This document shows, one piece after another, positions 14,200 to 21,017 of a stretch of 46,281 nucleotides of DNA. The stretch comes from a virus. The stretch covers positions 1 through 46,281 of the IMG/VR virus record IMGVR_UViG_3300028883_000014; one strand, 5' to 3'. The notes under the pieces were generated by a model. The model was not told the origin of the DNA. It did not search any database and saw nothing but the letters and a program-made list of their open reading frames with translations. Both the position numbers and the translations under genes were made by a program. Each line of letters opens with the position of its first letter. Position 1 is the first letter of the stretch.

Positions 14200-14474
14200 A
14201 AACTAAACTGTTCGTTTTGGTTATCGCCCTGATGCTGTGGCTGGCCTCGCTGGCCCCGGCTACACTGAACTTCAACCGAACTGGCGTACCGATTACCGTC
14301 CCCCTGCATCGGTGGTACTGTCCTGGCAACGGGGATCATTTCTATACGTCGGACATCCAGGAACATATCTGGATGCAGGCTAACATGACCCAATGGTACA
14401 TCTACGAGGGTATCCAGTGTTATGTATTTCCCTGTGCCGTCGAGGCCTATAGCGATGGCTCGATAGGAAACTAG
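14196..14474 (+). CDS. Secreted protein, DUF5648-like single repeat, 92 aa
   Basis: A Sec signal (MKTKLFVLVIALMLWLASLA) is followed by PLHRWYCPGNGDHFYTSDIQE and WYIYEGIQCYVFP. The 'L-x-R-x-x-x-P-x-x-G-D-H-F-Y-T ... Y-x-x-E-G-I-x-x-Y-V' pattern is the DUF5648 repeat found in exported bacterial proteins, some linked to peptidoglycan or surface functions. Here it is a single exported repeat directly before a strong terminator and the lysis genes, so an envelope role in lysis or superinfection is a reasonable inference. Confidence 0.75.
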   Translation: MKTKLFVLVIALMLWLASLAPATLNFNRTGVPITVPLHRWYCPGNGDHFYTSDIQEHIWMQANMTQWYIYEGIQCYVFPCAVEAYSDGSIGN

Positions 14475-14500
14475 ACTCCCTTTCTTCCTCTCTCATTGCG

Positions 14501-14538
14501 AAAGCGCCAGAATTCGTAGGGACTCTGGCGCTTTTTTG
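14501..14538 (+). terminator. Strong rho-independent terminator
   Basis: AAAGCGCCAGA (14501-14511) pairs perfectly with TCTGGCGCTTT (14524-14534), followed by a T6 run. It closes the transcript ending with the secreted protein and separates it from the lipoprotein/lysozyme pair, which must use its own promoter or read-through. Confidence 0.92.
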
Positions 14539-14609
14539 TTAACCCCCTTGTCAGATATATCCGATAGTTTGGGTATCACACTAACCCATTTTAACAGGAG
14601 GTAGACATC

Positions 14610-14786
14610 ATGGCCAAACACAAATGGATCGAGTTGGCAAGTATCTGGATTGTACTGACATTGTCATTACTACTGCTGTACGCCGGGGGCTGTAACACCA
14701 CGCAGGGCATCGCCCGAGACGTGGCTATCGGGGCCAAGGGCGTAGCCGACGGCATGACCCATTACACGGAGGCGAACCCAGAATGA
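14610..14786 (+). CDS. Entericidin-like small lipoprotein, 58 aa
   Basis: The ATG at 14610 follows ACAGGAGG. A hydrophobic segment (WIVLTLSLLLLYAGGC) ends in a lipobox-like A-G-G-C, followed by NTTQGIARDVAIGAKGVADG. The C-N-T-x-x-G-x-x-x-D motif after the lipidated Cys is the hallmark of the entericidin EcnA/B family of small toxic or antidote lipoproteins. Beside a lysozyme-like gene it could act as the outer-membrane spanin component or as a membrane-destabilising lysis factor. The -3 residue of the lipobox is Ala rather than Leu. It overlaps the next gene by 4 bases (ATGA). Confidence 0.75.
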   Translation: MAKHKWIELASIWIVLTLSLLLLYAGGCNTTQGIARDVAIGAKGVADGMTHYTEANPE

Positions 14787-15223
14787 CACCGACAATAACA
14801 CAACGATTGATCGTATTGGGCATACTAGGAACCACTATCGGCATGATCGTCGCCCTGGTAATGGCCGATCCAACCCCTGTGCCTACGCTGGACAAGACTT
14901 TGGTGGCCATCTGGATGGTTGAGTCATCTGGCAGGTTAAATCCCCCTGACGGCGATTCTGGGGCCTCTATTGGCCCGATGCAGACCCAGCGGGCCTGTTG
15001 GACGGATGCGATGGGGTTTCTGAACGAGGATTGGCCCTACGAAGACGCAAGGGATCTTGACAAAGCCCTAACCGCCTGCGCTGCCTATGTGGTAGGCTGG
15101 CAAAGGCATCTGAACTATCCGGGAATTCCGGAGACTTGGGCTAGGATATGGAATGGTGGTCCCCGTGGACCAGAGAAGCAGGCGACTCTGGCCTATTGGC
15201 GCAAGATACAACGTCACCTTTGA
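14783..15223 (+). CDS. Endolysin: membrane-anchored lytic-transglycosylase/lysozyme-like protein
   Basis: 146 aa. A hydrophobic Gly/Ala-containing segment (residues ~9-28, LIVLGILGTTIGMIVALVMA) forms a signal-anchor of the kind seen in SAR endolysins. The catalytic domain starts near residue 40: VAIWMVESSGR with the likely catalytic Glu47, then ASIGPMQTQ (the 'G-P-x-Q' substrate-loop motif of SLT-type enzymes), and ARIWNGGPRG near the C-terminus, matching the 'x-x-Y-N-G-G' motif. It should cut the glycan backbone of peptidoglycan in the periplasm. It is translationally coupled to the lipoprotein gene and converges on the minus-strand transcript. Confidence 0.85.
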   Translation: MTPTITQRLIVLGILGTTIGMIVALVMADPTPVPTLDKTLVAIWMVESSGRLNPPDGDSGASIGPMQTQRACWTDAMGFLNEDWPYEDARDLDKALTACAAYVVGWQRHLNYPGIPETWARIWNGGPRGPEKQATLAYWRKIQRHL

Positions 15224-15235
15224 GATGCCCGCCCA

Positions 15236-15272
15236 ATCGGTGCGCTCTGCTTCACTGGCGGGGCGCACCGAT
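15236..15272. terminator. Convergent hairpin between plus- and minus-strand transcription units
   Basis: ATCGGTGCGC (15236-15245) pairs with GCGCACCGAT (15263-15272) across a 17-base loop. It lies 12 bases after the lysozyme-like gene's stop and covers the last codons of the opposing gene. There is no U-tract on either side, so it may slow or block polymerases rather than being a strict intrinsic terminator. Confidence 0.5.
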
Positions 15273-15647
15273 CCATCGTTCTTGCCACTCCCAGCGCGGA
15301 TGCCACTCATCATCGAGGAAACTGTAATACCGTCCTCCCAGGCCATAGACCAGCCACGCCACCAGCCACCTACCCCGCGTCCATAATAGACCAAACACCG
15401 CCACGCCCAGCAGGAATATGCCTCCCCATGCCGCCACATAATCCAGGAACGATGGACGATCCATACCCAGGACGATATAGGCCCCATAGAACGATCCTAC
15501 ACACATCAGCCCGCCCCAATACATCCCAATCGACAGAGTGTATGGGCACCATACCCAATTCGGGACACACGCCCGCACCATCAATACAGCCACGCCAATC
15601 CACACACACAGGGGAACGACAACTACGCCTAGAATGTACCAGACCAT
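15252..15647 (-). CDS. Multi-pass membrane protein, partner of the radical SAM gene, 131 aa
   Basis: Three to four hydrophobic segments are visible: about residues 4-26 (YILGVVVVPLCVWIGVAVLM), 37-60, 68-90 (DYVAAWGGIFLLGVAVFGLL) and a short one near 93-105. The tail is Trp/Arg/Asp-rich (DDEWHPRWEWQERW). The start follows TATAGGAGA and lies 6 bases after the radical SAM stop, so the two genes are co-transcribed. Its size and topology would fit a holin, and it lies opposite the lysozyme gene. Alternatively it could carry or anchor whatever the radical SAM protein modifies. No family recognised. Confidence 0.7.
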   Translation of the reverse strand: MVWYILGVVVVPLCVWIGVAVLMVRACVPNWVWCPYTLSIGMYWGGLMCVGSFYGAYIVLGMDRPSFLDYVAAWGGIFLLGVAVFGLLWTRGRWLVAWLVYGLGGRYYSFLDDEWHPRWEWQERWIGAPRQ

Positions 15648-15653
15648 CTGCGC

Positions 15654-16448
15654 CTATCTCCTATACCACCGACTGAACCAGTGGCGAATATGCCATACGT
15701 TGAGCCAGGGGATATGGACTATTGCCCCTATCGGCCCACCCCAAAACCCGGCCTCGAATACCAAGCCCAATACATCAGCCGCACCATACTGGCCGTGGAA
15801 GATACGCTGATTAGCCGGGCAATTCAAACAGCGATCCTGCCGCCTAATATCCCGCCCACGTAGAATATCTATGAACGGCTCATCCAGATCTACGCCACCC
15901 CTGGCTTCTAGGCAGGCGTTGCTACACCCATACACTTTGCCGTCGGGACCTAGATGTAGGCCCACGGCCACGCAAATAGCAGGCCAGCCACGCGCCGGTG
16001 AAACCTTTGGGCCATCGAACATCACATTTCTGTGGACCACCCAACTGACATGGAAGCGGCGACCTAGTTGCTTCCGCAGTCGCAGGATATCCTGGCGATT
16101 GATCGCCCCATAGTGTGTCACACGGACACTGTCTATGCCATCATACGCATCCGATGGCTGCTTCACGCCATTGCTGATACATGTTACCCTATCAACCAAG
16201 CCCCGTTCCTTGCTCGCTCGCGCCGCCCAGCACAGATACGGCCAAAGCGTTGGCTCACCTCCGTTGAAGTCCAAGGTCTTGAGCGGCCAGTTCTGATATG
16301 CAAGGCGATCCAGAAATCGGGCAAACGTCTGTTTGGATAACGAACCCTGGACCCGATCAGGACAGAGCCTTTGCACGCAGGTCGGACAATTGAGATTACA
16401 GGCCCAGGTGGGGTAAACTTCGGCGTTACGTAACTCCCGATCCGTCAT
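15654..16448 (-). CDS. Radical SAM protein with SPASM-like C-terminal Cys cluster
   Basis: 264 aa. The CxxxCxxC motif that binds the SAM-cleaving 4Fe-4S cluster is at Cys17, Cys21 and Cys24 (ACNLNCPTC). The SAM-binding GGEP motif is at residues 63-66 (LDFNGGEPTLW), and SNGV follows at 92-95. The C-terminal part has Cys159, Cys175, Cys179, Cys207 and Cys210 (DGKVYGCSNAC, DRCLNCPAN), a SPASM/twitch-like layout for an auxiliary cluster. Such enzymes usually modify peptides, proteins or small metabolites. The last ~45 residues are aromatic and hydrophobic (HIPWLNVWHIRHWFSRWY), like an amphipathic membrane-contacting helix. GGATGG precedes the ATG. The substrate is unknown; the co-transcribed membrane protein is the obvious candidate partner. 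Confidence 0.88.
   Translation of the reverse strand: MTDRELRNAEVYPTWACNLNCPTCVQRLCPDRVQGSLSKQTFARFLDRLAYQNWPLKTLDFNGGEPTLWPYLCWAARASKERGLVDRVTCISNGVKQPSDAYDGIDSVRVTHYGAINRQDILRLRKQLGRRFHVSWVVHRNVMFDGPKVSPARGWPAICVAVGLHLGPDGKVYGCSNACLEARGGVDLDEPFIDILRGRDIRRQDRCLNCPANQRIFHGQYGAADVLGLVFEAGFWGGPIGAIVHIPWLNVWHIRHWFSRWYRR
15658..15665 (-). promoter_or_regulatory. TATAGGAG element on the minus strand
   Basis: TATAGGAG about 10 bases before the ATG at 15647, overlapping the 3' end of the radical SAM gene. It is the only clear minus-strand copy of the element seen before the plus-strand early genes. Confidence 0.5.
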
Positions 16449-16452
16449 AATG

Positions 16453-16974
16453 TCACCATCCTAATACCTTCTTCCTGCAAGCCGTGGTCGCAAACCACTG
16501 ACCCGACACGTTTTTCTGACCCGCCAACCCACAGCCACAGGCACAGAGCCGGGCGGATCTAGTCCCTTGGGCGACATACCCCTCGGGCATTTCGTCCAGC
16601 CATCGCTGGGCATGTAGCCAGGTGGCCGGGTGCAGGGGCCTGAAACCGATGCCATCCTGCTTTTTGCGCTTGGCCTCATGGGCGGTGTAGGCTGGCAACC
16701 CGTCTAGAATGGCCTGGACCTCTGTCGTGGATCGAGCCTGAGCATAGGCTTTCAGGGCAGCACCTTTACCTAATTTATGTCCCTTGGGGAGATTGGGCCA
16801 AAATTGCTCCTCGAACTCCTGCTTAATGGCAGCCGTGACTCGGCCCTTTGGTGATGGGCTAGCCAAACAGCGATTGGCTATCTCGACACAGATAGCGTCG
16901 ATTAAGGCCTCGACGAACTCAGTCCGGTCCTTGGCGTCCCGTACTGGCTGCCAATGGTCCTCAATCACGGCCAT
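16453..16974 (-). CDS. Replisome-organiser-like protein with C-terminal zinc motif, 173 aa
   Basis: The centre (FWPNLPKGHKLGKGAALKAYAQA, residues ~58-80; AILDGLPAYTAHE; then FRPLHPATWLHAQRWLDE, residues ~112-129) follows the C-terminal domain of phage replication-initiation and helicase-loader proteins: 'W-x-x-x-P-x-x-x-x-K-x-x-A-x-x-A' followed by 'P-x-x-x-x-x-P-A-T-W-L-x-x-x-R-W-x-D-E'. A C-A-C-G-C-G-L-A-G stretch plus ACRKK at the C-terminus could bind zinc. The usual N-terminal DNA-binding domain is missing or very short. It could recruit host helicase; this is inferred from the domain alone. Confidence 0.6.
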   Translation of the reverse strand: MAVIEDHWQPVRDAKDRTEFVEALIDAICVEIANRCLASPSPKGRVTAAIKQEFEEQFWPNLPKGHKLGKGAALKAYAQARSTTEVQAILDGLPAYTAHEAKRKKQDGIGFRPLHPATWLHAQRWLDEMPEGYVAQGTRSARLCACGCGLAGQKNVSGQWFATTACRKKVLGW

Positions 16975-17242
16975 TGCCCTCGTACCGTAATCGGTCAGAT
17001 GGTCGTGGCGCAGGCCGCATCAGAACAGCCATACAACATGGATACGTCCACTCATACCCAGGTAATCCCACCGGCATCCAATCAGGTACGTCCACCCAAC
17101 CCTGCGCCTTCAGCCTACGAATGGGTTCAAACAGTTCCCGCTCCGGGTCGAAGTTGTCAGCCAGGAATCTGAATGAATCCTCTGTGCATACAATATCATA
17201 GTCAGTCATGGACCTGAACCTCATCATCAAAGCAGTGGTCAT
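16961..17242 (-). CDS. Hypothetical protein, 93 aa
   Basis: Begins MTTALMMRFRSMTDYDIV, then CTEDSFRFLADNFDPERELFEP and RRLKAQGWVDVPDWMPVGLPG. No family recognised. It overlaps its neighbours by 4 bases at the start (ATGA) and 14 bases at the end, typical of this cascade. AGGG precedes the ATG. Confidence 0.65.
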   Translation of the reverse strand: MTTALMMRFRSMTDYDIVCTEDSFRFLADNFDPERELFEPIRRLKAQGWVDVPDWMPVGLPGYEWTYPCCMAVLMRPAPRPSDRLRYEGNGRD

Positions 17243-17424
17243 TCACCCTGTTCTGTCTCCCGCCGGGCTAATAATAAATCGAGCCCAATACATGACTCCG
17301 TACTGTGCGGCACGATGGTATGGTCTGGATCAAGATGTGTAATGATATCGAGTAGCTCCAATCCAATCTCAACCAGGCAATCCCGCTCGTGAATCCACAT
17401 AATGCAATCTTCGCATTCGTTCAT
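17239..17424 (-). CDS. Small hypothetical protein, 61 aa
   Basis: The start at 17424 is chosen because GGAGG lies upstream and the ATG overlaps the previous stop (TAATG). It begins MNECEDCIMWIHERDCLVEI, giving three closely spaced Cys, and ends LLLARRETEQGE. It is acidic and probably helical. Too short for a family call. Confidence 0.65.
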   Translation of the reverse strand: MNECEDCIMWIHERDCLVEIGLELLDIITHLDPDHTIVPHSTESCIGLDLLLARRETEQGE

Positions 17425-17624
17425 TATGATACCCTCCGACTTAATTGCTGTTGCGACCAACACGACTTGGCCTGGCCGGGGCTCTGGCAGCGCACACTCT
17501 CATTTCCACACGTCATACACGCCACGAAATCTTCATCGTTGGCCACATCATAGGTCAGTACGACGTGCGTGCTGCCGCAAGTACAGCGGCGCAGGGGGCG
17601 GGGCTTGTTGCGATTAAGGGCCAT
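17424..17624 (-). CDS. Lar-like zinc-ribbon protein, 66 aa
   Basis: RRCTCGSTHVVLTYDV, then FVACMTCGNESVRCQSPGQA and a final SCWSQQQ give the layout 'C-x-C-G-S ... V-x-C-x-x-C-G ... A-x-x-x-W'. It resembles restriction-alleviation (Lar/Rac-type) and related small zinc proteins of phages, although the first pair is C-x-C. If truly Lar-like it would modulate host type I restriction; that assignment is weak. It is the first gene after a ~240-base spacer (17625-17862) that shows no convincing gene. Confidence 0.6.
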   Translation of the reverse strand: MALNRNKPRPLRRCTCGSTHVVLTYDVANDEDFVACMTCGNESVRCQSPGQAKSCWSQQQLSRRVS

Positions 17625-17862
17625 GATATTGCTCCTTTCCGCTCAAGAACGGGCACACCTTTTTACTGTCGTCATCAGTCGTCATAACCAGAGTCCCTAA
17701 CCATATGGAAACAAGAAAGAAGGCAGGCAGGGGGACTCATCCTCGACATCCCAGAGAGAAGAGGAATCTGGGTGATGTTGGACGCATCTGGTAATTTCTT
17801 TGCCCAACGGCCCTTCTGTGCCCCCTGCCCATCTCTATTAGAGCAAAACGTATGCTTTATCG

Positions 17863-18087
17863 TCAAGAATGGGTATTCCATAGTGTATTCCGTATCGACG
17901 CCGCTCCTCGCTGCCGCTCAATGTGGTCCTGCTCGGCCTGTTCCATTCCCATCCCCTCACAGGGCAGGCCATCTGGGGCATTGTGTGGGTCCGGAGTCCA
18001 GCCCATCTTGTAGATCCACGTAGCTTCTACCAACAGGCCACACTCGCTGCAACAACGGGTGGCACGCTTCCAGGGGATGATGGTCAT
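17863..18087 (-). CDS. Small zinc-finger-like protein, 74 aa
   Basis: RCCSECGLLVEATWIYKMGW (residues ~11-30) is followed by PDPHNAPDGLPCEG, a pattern with Cys12, Cys13, Cys16, His35 and Cys43 that could bind one zinc. The C-terminal part is charged and helical (MEQAEQDHIERQRGAA). It starts 3 bases after the methyltransferase stop. Similar short 'C-x-x-C-G ... H-x-A-P-D-G-x-P-C' proteins are frequent in phages; function unknown. Confidence 0.7.
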   Translation of the reverse strand: MTIIPWKRATRCCSECGLLVEATWIYKMGWTPDPHNAPDGLPCEGMGMEQAEQDHIERQRGAASIRNTLWNTHS

Positions 18088-18089
18088 GG

Positions 18090-19349
18090 TTAGCCCTCCA
18101 CAGGGAATAATGGCTGCTGGCCTGCCCTAGCCTCTTTGACGGGCACGCCGGTGTCCAGGGCCGTCAGGCGGTCCTTGGCGATCTGGCAGTAGTCCTGTTC
18201 CCGGTCCAAGCCAAGAAAGCGGAATCCCTCATCTCTTGCCGCCAGAAGAGTGGACCCACTACCACAGAATGGATCAAGTACCAGACCACCTGGTGGAGTT
18301 GCCAATCGACATAGATATCGCATAAGGGCTAATGGTTTTACGGTGGCGTGTTTGTTCTCGACTCTTCCGCCGCACGTCCGTTCGGAACGAGATGCTTTAG
18401 CGCAATAGAAGAAGCGGGCGGCGGAGCCAGAATCGGCGTACTCCGCCCCGGTAGCTTTCATGCCCCACCCATCCCCATTCTTGCCGGTGCGGGGTAGGCC
18501 CTGTCGACTGGGCGAGGTCTGCGGAAACGCCCCCACGATTTCTTCGCTACCGTCATGGATAAGATTGGCGGGCCAGCGACCCACCTCGCTATGCTGATTA
18601 GCTTTCGCTGAGTTGTAATGATCCCCGAGCCCAGTCTGTGACGGACGGCCATTCGCTCCACATTTATAGTCTCCATTCAACGGGATTCTGCACCCGTCGA
18701 TATTCAATGCTCCTGTCCCATGCTCCATCACGTTCTTGGCCACCGTACCGATCAAGGGTTTGCGGGCCACAACAATCGGCTCACAAGCAGGCTTCAGGGC
18801 CGTACCCCACCCATCCCATTGCTCGGCCTCGGCCGTAGCCGGAACCTCTTTTCTCGGTTGGTATTCTCTGCCGTTGTCCTTGATCCAGGAACCGGTAGCG
18901 TTCTGGTCGGCACCTGGGATCATGCGTTTTACGGGCTTGCCAACGGGTGTTGCCTCTCTATCTGCCCCCTTCATCTTGTCGATTGCCTTGCTGACGTCCA
19001 ACGACTTCGGAAACCCCGACCCATATACCCACGAAATCATATCTCTGATCTCAAAACCGGCATCTTCTATCGCCACAACGCCCCGGTGGTAGGTGCGTGT
19101 CCCAAAAAAACTCAACAGGTGGCCTCCGGGTTTTAACACTCGCAGGACTTCTTTCCAAATGTCTGTTGATGGGACATCGCAGTCCCAGTGCTTTCCCATA
19201 AACTTGAGGCCGTATGGTGGATCGGTTGCGACGGCATCCACGCACCCATCCGGCATCAGCGGCAGGATGTCCAGGCAATCGGCACAGACAATGCAGCCCT
19301 CGCTGTTTCCGTCCAGTACGGCCCGTATCTCACTGGGGAGCTTAGTCAT
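18090..19349 (-). CDS. DNA methyltransferase, N6-adenine/N4-cytosine type, beta-class order
   Basis: 419 aa from the ATG at 19349, chosen because it overlaps the preceding stop (ATGA); a longer in-frame start at 19433 exists but would overlap the upstream gene. The catalytic TDPPYG is at residues 42-47, and the SAM-binding DPFCGSGSTLLAA is near residue 360, so motif IV precedes motif I, the order of the beta class. The long middle region (residues ~130-320) probably holds the target-recognition part. It should methylate phage DNA to evade host restriction or mark replication. No cognate nuclease lies beside it; the PD-(D/E)XK-like gene three genes upstream is not an obvious partner. Confidence 0.9.
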   Translation of the reverse strand: MTKLPSEIRAVLDGNSEGCIVCADCLDILPLMPDGCVDAVATDPPYGLKFMGKHWDCDVPSTDIWKEVLRVLKPGGHLLSFFGTRTYHRGVVAIEDAGFEIRDMISWVYGSGFPKSLDVSKAIDKMKGADREATPVGKPVKRMIPGADQNATGSWIKDNGREYQPRKEVPATAEAEQWDGWGTALKPACEPIVVARKPLIGTVAKNVMEHGTGALNIDGCRIPLNGDYKCGANGRPSQTGLGDHYNSAKANQHSEVGRWPANLIHDGSEEIVGAFPQTSPSRQGLPRTGKNGDGWGMKATGAEYADSGSAARFFYCAKASRSERTCGGRVENKHATVKPLALMRYLCRLATPPGGLVLDPFCGSGSTLLAARDEGFRFLGLDREQDYCQIAKDRLTALDTGVPVKEARAGQQPLFPVEG

Positions 19350-19534
19350 TCTTCCGTGTCCCATAGATCGCAACAACCCGTAGGCTCTACCCGAAAATTC
19401 CTGCCAGGGCTGTTGCAGGGATGTACGCACCAATGTTTATCTCGCGACACATGGAGACATGTTTCACACCGTTTGGCAGGTCCAAGGTTGCGATAAGTCC
19501 ACCGTCGCCTGTCTTGGATGTCCTTCTTGGTCAT
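19346..19534 (-). CDS. Small Cys-rich protein, 62 aa
   Basis: KRCETCLHVSRDKHWCVHPCNSP and VEPTGCCDLWD give Cys23, Cys26, Cys36 and Cys40 plus a terminal Cys-Cys, consistent with one or two zinc sites. The layout 'C-x-x-C-x-x-x ... C-x-x-x-C ... V-x-P-x-x-C-C-D-x-W' is similar to the 70-aa protein at 8885-9097, so the two may be distant relatives. ATGA overlaps on both sides. Confidence 0.7.
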   Translation of the reverse strand: MTKKDIQDRRRWTYRNLGPAKRCETCLHVSRDKHWCVHPCNSPGRNFRVEPTGCCDLWDTEE

Positions 19535-19722
19535 TCTACTTCCTCTGTCGTCAATTCCTGCAACTCAACCTTCTTGTGGCACCAGTCCCGTGCCGCTTTC
19601 TTGCTCTTGAACACGAACGTGATCCCTACGCAGCCTGGAGGCAGGTTTATTGCTACGGGGTGTCCGCCAAGGGTCACGGTTGGCCGTTGAAAAAGTTGCA
19701 GGGCTAGATATTTCTTGCTCAT
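19531..19722 (-). CDS. Small hypothetical protein, 63 aa
   Basis: MSKKYLALQLFQRPTVTLGG and GITFVFKSKKAARDWCHKKV suggest a compact alpha/beta fold with a basic patch. No family recognised. Four-base overlaps with both neighbours support it as a real gene of the cascade. Confidence 0.65.
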   Translation of the reverse strand: MSKKYLALQLFQRPTVTLGGHPVAINLPPGCVGITFVFKSKKAARDWCHKKVELQELTTEEVE

Positions 19723-20168
19723 TTCTTCATCCTCATTTGCCAGACGTGATGGAGGTGGGGCCGAAGCTTGTCCAGCCGGGCCTTGGCCACGCCCTTCTTC
19801 GGGAACGACCCGAACCAGACCAATACCACTTGATACTCTGGGTATTGTTGACAGAATCGCTTGATCTTAGATGTAGCCTTTTGGGCCATGAAGCCGCGCT
19901 TGATCTCTATGATGGTCTGCTTCTCATCGTCGGCAAAGCGGATGCTGGCGTCAGGACGATAGGAATCCTGATGGAGAATGCCACAGTATTTATAGGTGAT
20001 TGGGTAAGGTGGAGGCTGCCAGAAGAAGTCTATGATGTCGCCTGAGATTAACAATGGTTCGATCTCCTGGAGCCAACGTCGCTCGGCCAGACTGCTGTAA
20101 TGGCACAGTCTCCCGGCAATCTCTATCGTGCCCGTGCGACCGAAGGATTCTGTTTGATAATGGCTCAT
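19719..20168 (-). CDS. PD-(D/E)XK-like nuclease, 149 aa
   Basis: The start at 20168 has GGGGGA upstream and an ATGA overlap. The core reads HYSSLAERRWLQEIEPLL, YRPDASIRFADDEKQTIIEIKRG, then QYPEYQVVLVWFG. An Asp in 'Y-R-P-D-A' followed ~15 residues later by E-I-K is the PD-(D/E)XK signature, and the early Glu in LAERR is a frequent extra ligand. Phage proteins of this size and layout (DUF1064-like) act as endonucleases in recombination or DNA processing. It could also resolve branched DNA before packaging, for which no other enzyme is visible. Confidence 0.7.
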   Translation of the reverse strand: MSHYQTESFGRTGTIEIAGRLCHYSSLAERRWLQEIEPLLISGDIIDFFWQPPPYPITYKYCGILHQDSYRPDASIRFADDEKQTIIEIKRGFMAQKATSKIKRFCQQYPEYQVVLVWFGSFPKKGVAKARLDKLRPHLHHVWQMRMKK

Positions 20169-20584
20169 TCGTCCCCCAGTCTGGCTTTGTCGAGGGCCAA
20201 TAGACAAGTAAGACATTGGATGATCGGGGGGTTCATGTGGAACATCCATCGTGCAGGGTGGGGATTAGATACCGGCGTCAACTTTTTGTTCCTATGATAG
20301 TGCATCGCGGATGCGTGCATAAGTGCCTCCCAGTCACACCTCAACACCAAAGCCAGTGCCGCGTCGGCCATCGAACCGGCGAACTCGTCTGGGACGGGAC
20401 AGGGCTTGTCGCGTTCTCTGGTGAACTCTATTCCGTTACTTATCTCTCGCCCGCACTTGGGGCAACAACCCTTGACCGTCGCGTAGCAGTGTCGCCATGG
20501 CCCAGGGTTTAGTGCCGTCGTGATCGTCCGCCGTAGCAGGGCTTCATCTACTTGCAGTTCTTCGGTTGTGGGAATGTCACTCAT
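20165..20584 (-). CDS. Hypothetical protein with zinc-ribbon pair, 139 aa
   Basis: The start at 20584 is set by GGAAGGAG and the ATGA overlap; the frame is open further upstream but has no ribosome site there. It contains TVKGCCPKCGREISNGIEF (residues ~36-54) and a C-terminal QCLTCLLALD, a possible four-Cys zinc site, with a helical Ala/Leu-rich middle (SMADAALALVLRCDWEALMHAS). Function unknown. Confidence 0.65.
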   Translation of the reverse strand: MSDIPTTEELQVDEALLRRTITTALNPGPWRHCYATVKGCCPKCGREISNGIEFTRERDKPCPVPDEFAGSMADAALALVLRCDWEALMHASAMHYHRNKKLTPVSNPHPARWMFHMNPPIIQCLTCLLALDKARLGDE

Positions 20585-20832
20585 TTGTGTTGCTCCTTCC
20601 AGGCTTCCCATGCGGCGTTGACCACGTCGTACAGAGCATGATCCATTCCATGTGTAGGCCCCTGCATAGGGAAGACCCACCCGTCCGTCACCATCGCGTC
20701 TATCATGGCCCACAGACGGTCTAAGACAGGCTGGGGTGGGGCATCCCGGCAAATCTCGGGCATGGTTGAGTACATACATTCTCCGTCGGCACGGGCGGGA
20801 CAAGGACGGGATGGGTCGGTGCAGGGGTTCAT
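20581..20832 (-). CDS. Small hypothetical protein, 83 aa
   Basis: A Cys/Pro-rich start (MNPCTDPSRPCPARADGECM) is followed by a helical region with LDRLWAMIDAMVTDGWVFP and a Trp-rich end. Three Cys within 20 residues may bind metal. ATGA overlaps with both neighbours. No family recognised. Confidence 0.6.
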   Translation of the reverse strand: MNPCTDPSRPCPARADGECMYSTMPEICRDAPPQPVLDRLWAMIDAMVTDGWVFPMQGPTHGMDHALYDVVNAAWEAWKEQHK

Positions 20833-21017
20833 TCGTCATCCTCACGATCTGGTTCGTGGTAGGGAATTTCTACGACGGGCTTGCCGCAACCCATGCAAAA
20901 ATTACACCCGTTGGCGTTGGGTCCACCATCATCAAATTCCCACGTTCGGCCACAGTCGCTACACCAAATACCTTCCTCGTCTTCACGCCAGCGGCAGATA
21001 TTCTCTTGCTCGTTCAT
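20829..21017 (-). CDS. Small zinc-ribbon protein, 62 aa
   Basis: IWCSDCGRTWEFDDGGP and NFCMGCGKPVVEIPY form two C-x-x-C-G knuckles spaced ~20 residues, a standard zinc ribbon. An acidic tail (HEPDREDDE) follows. Such short ribbons are common in phage early regions and usually have no assigned role. Confidence 0.75.
   Translation of the reverse strand: MNEQENICRWREDEEGIWCSDCGRTWEFDDGGPNANGCNFCMGCGKPVVEIPYHEPDREDDE

Noticed and set aside
17675-17881. 68-aa minus-strand frame
   Set aside because: Overlaps the end of a better gene, lacks a ribosome site, and its sequence has no protein-like pattern; the 17625-17862 spacer is left unassigned.
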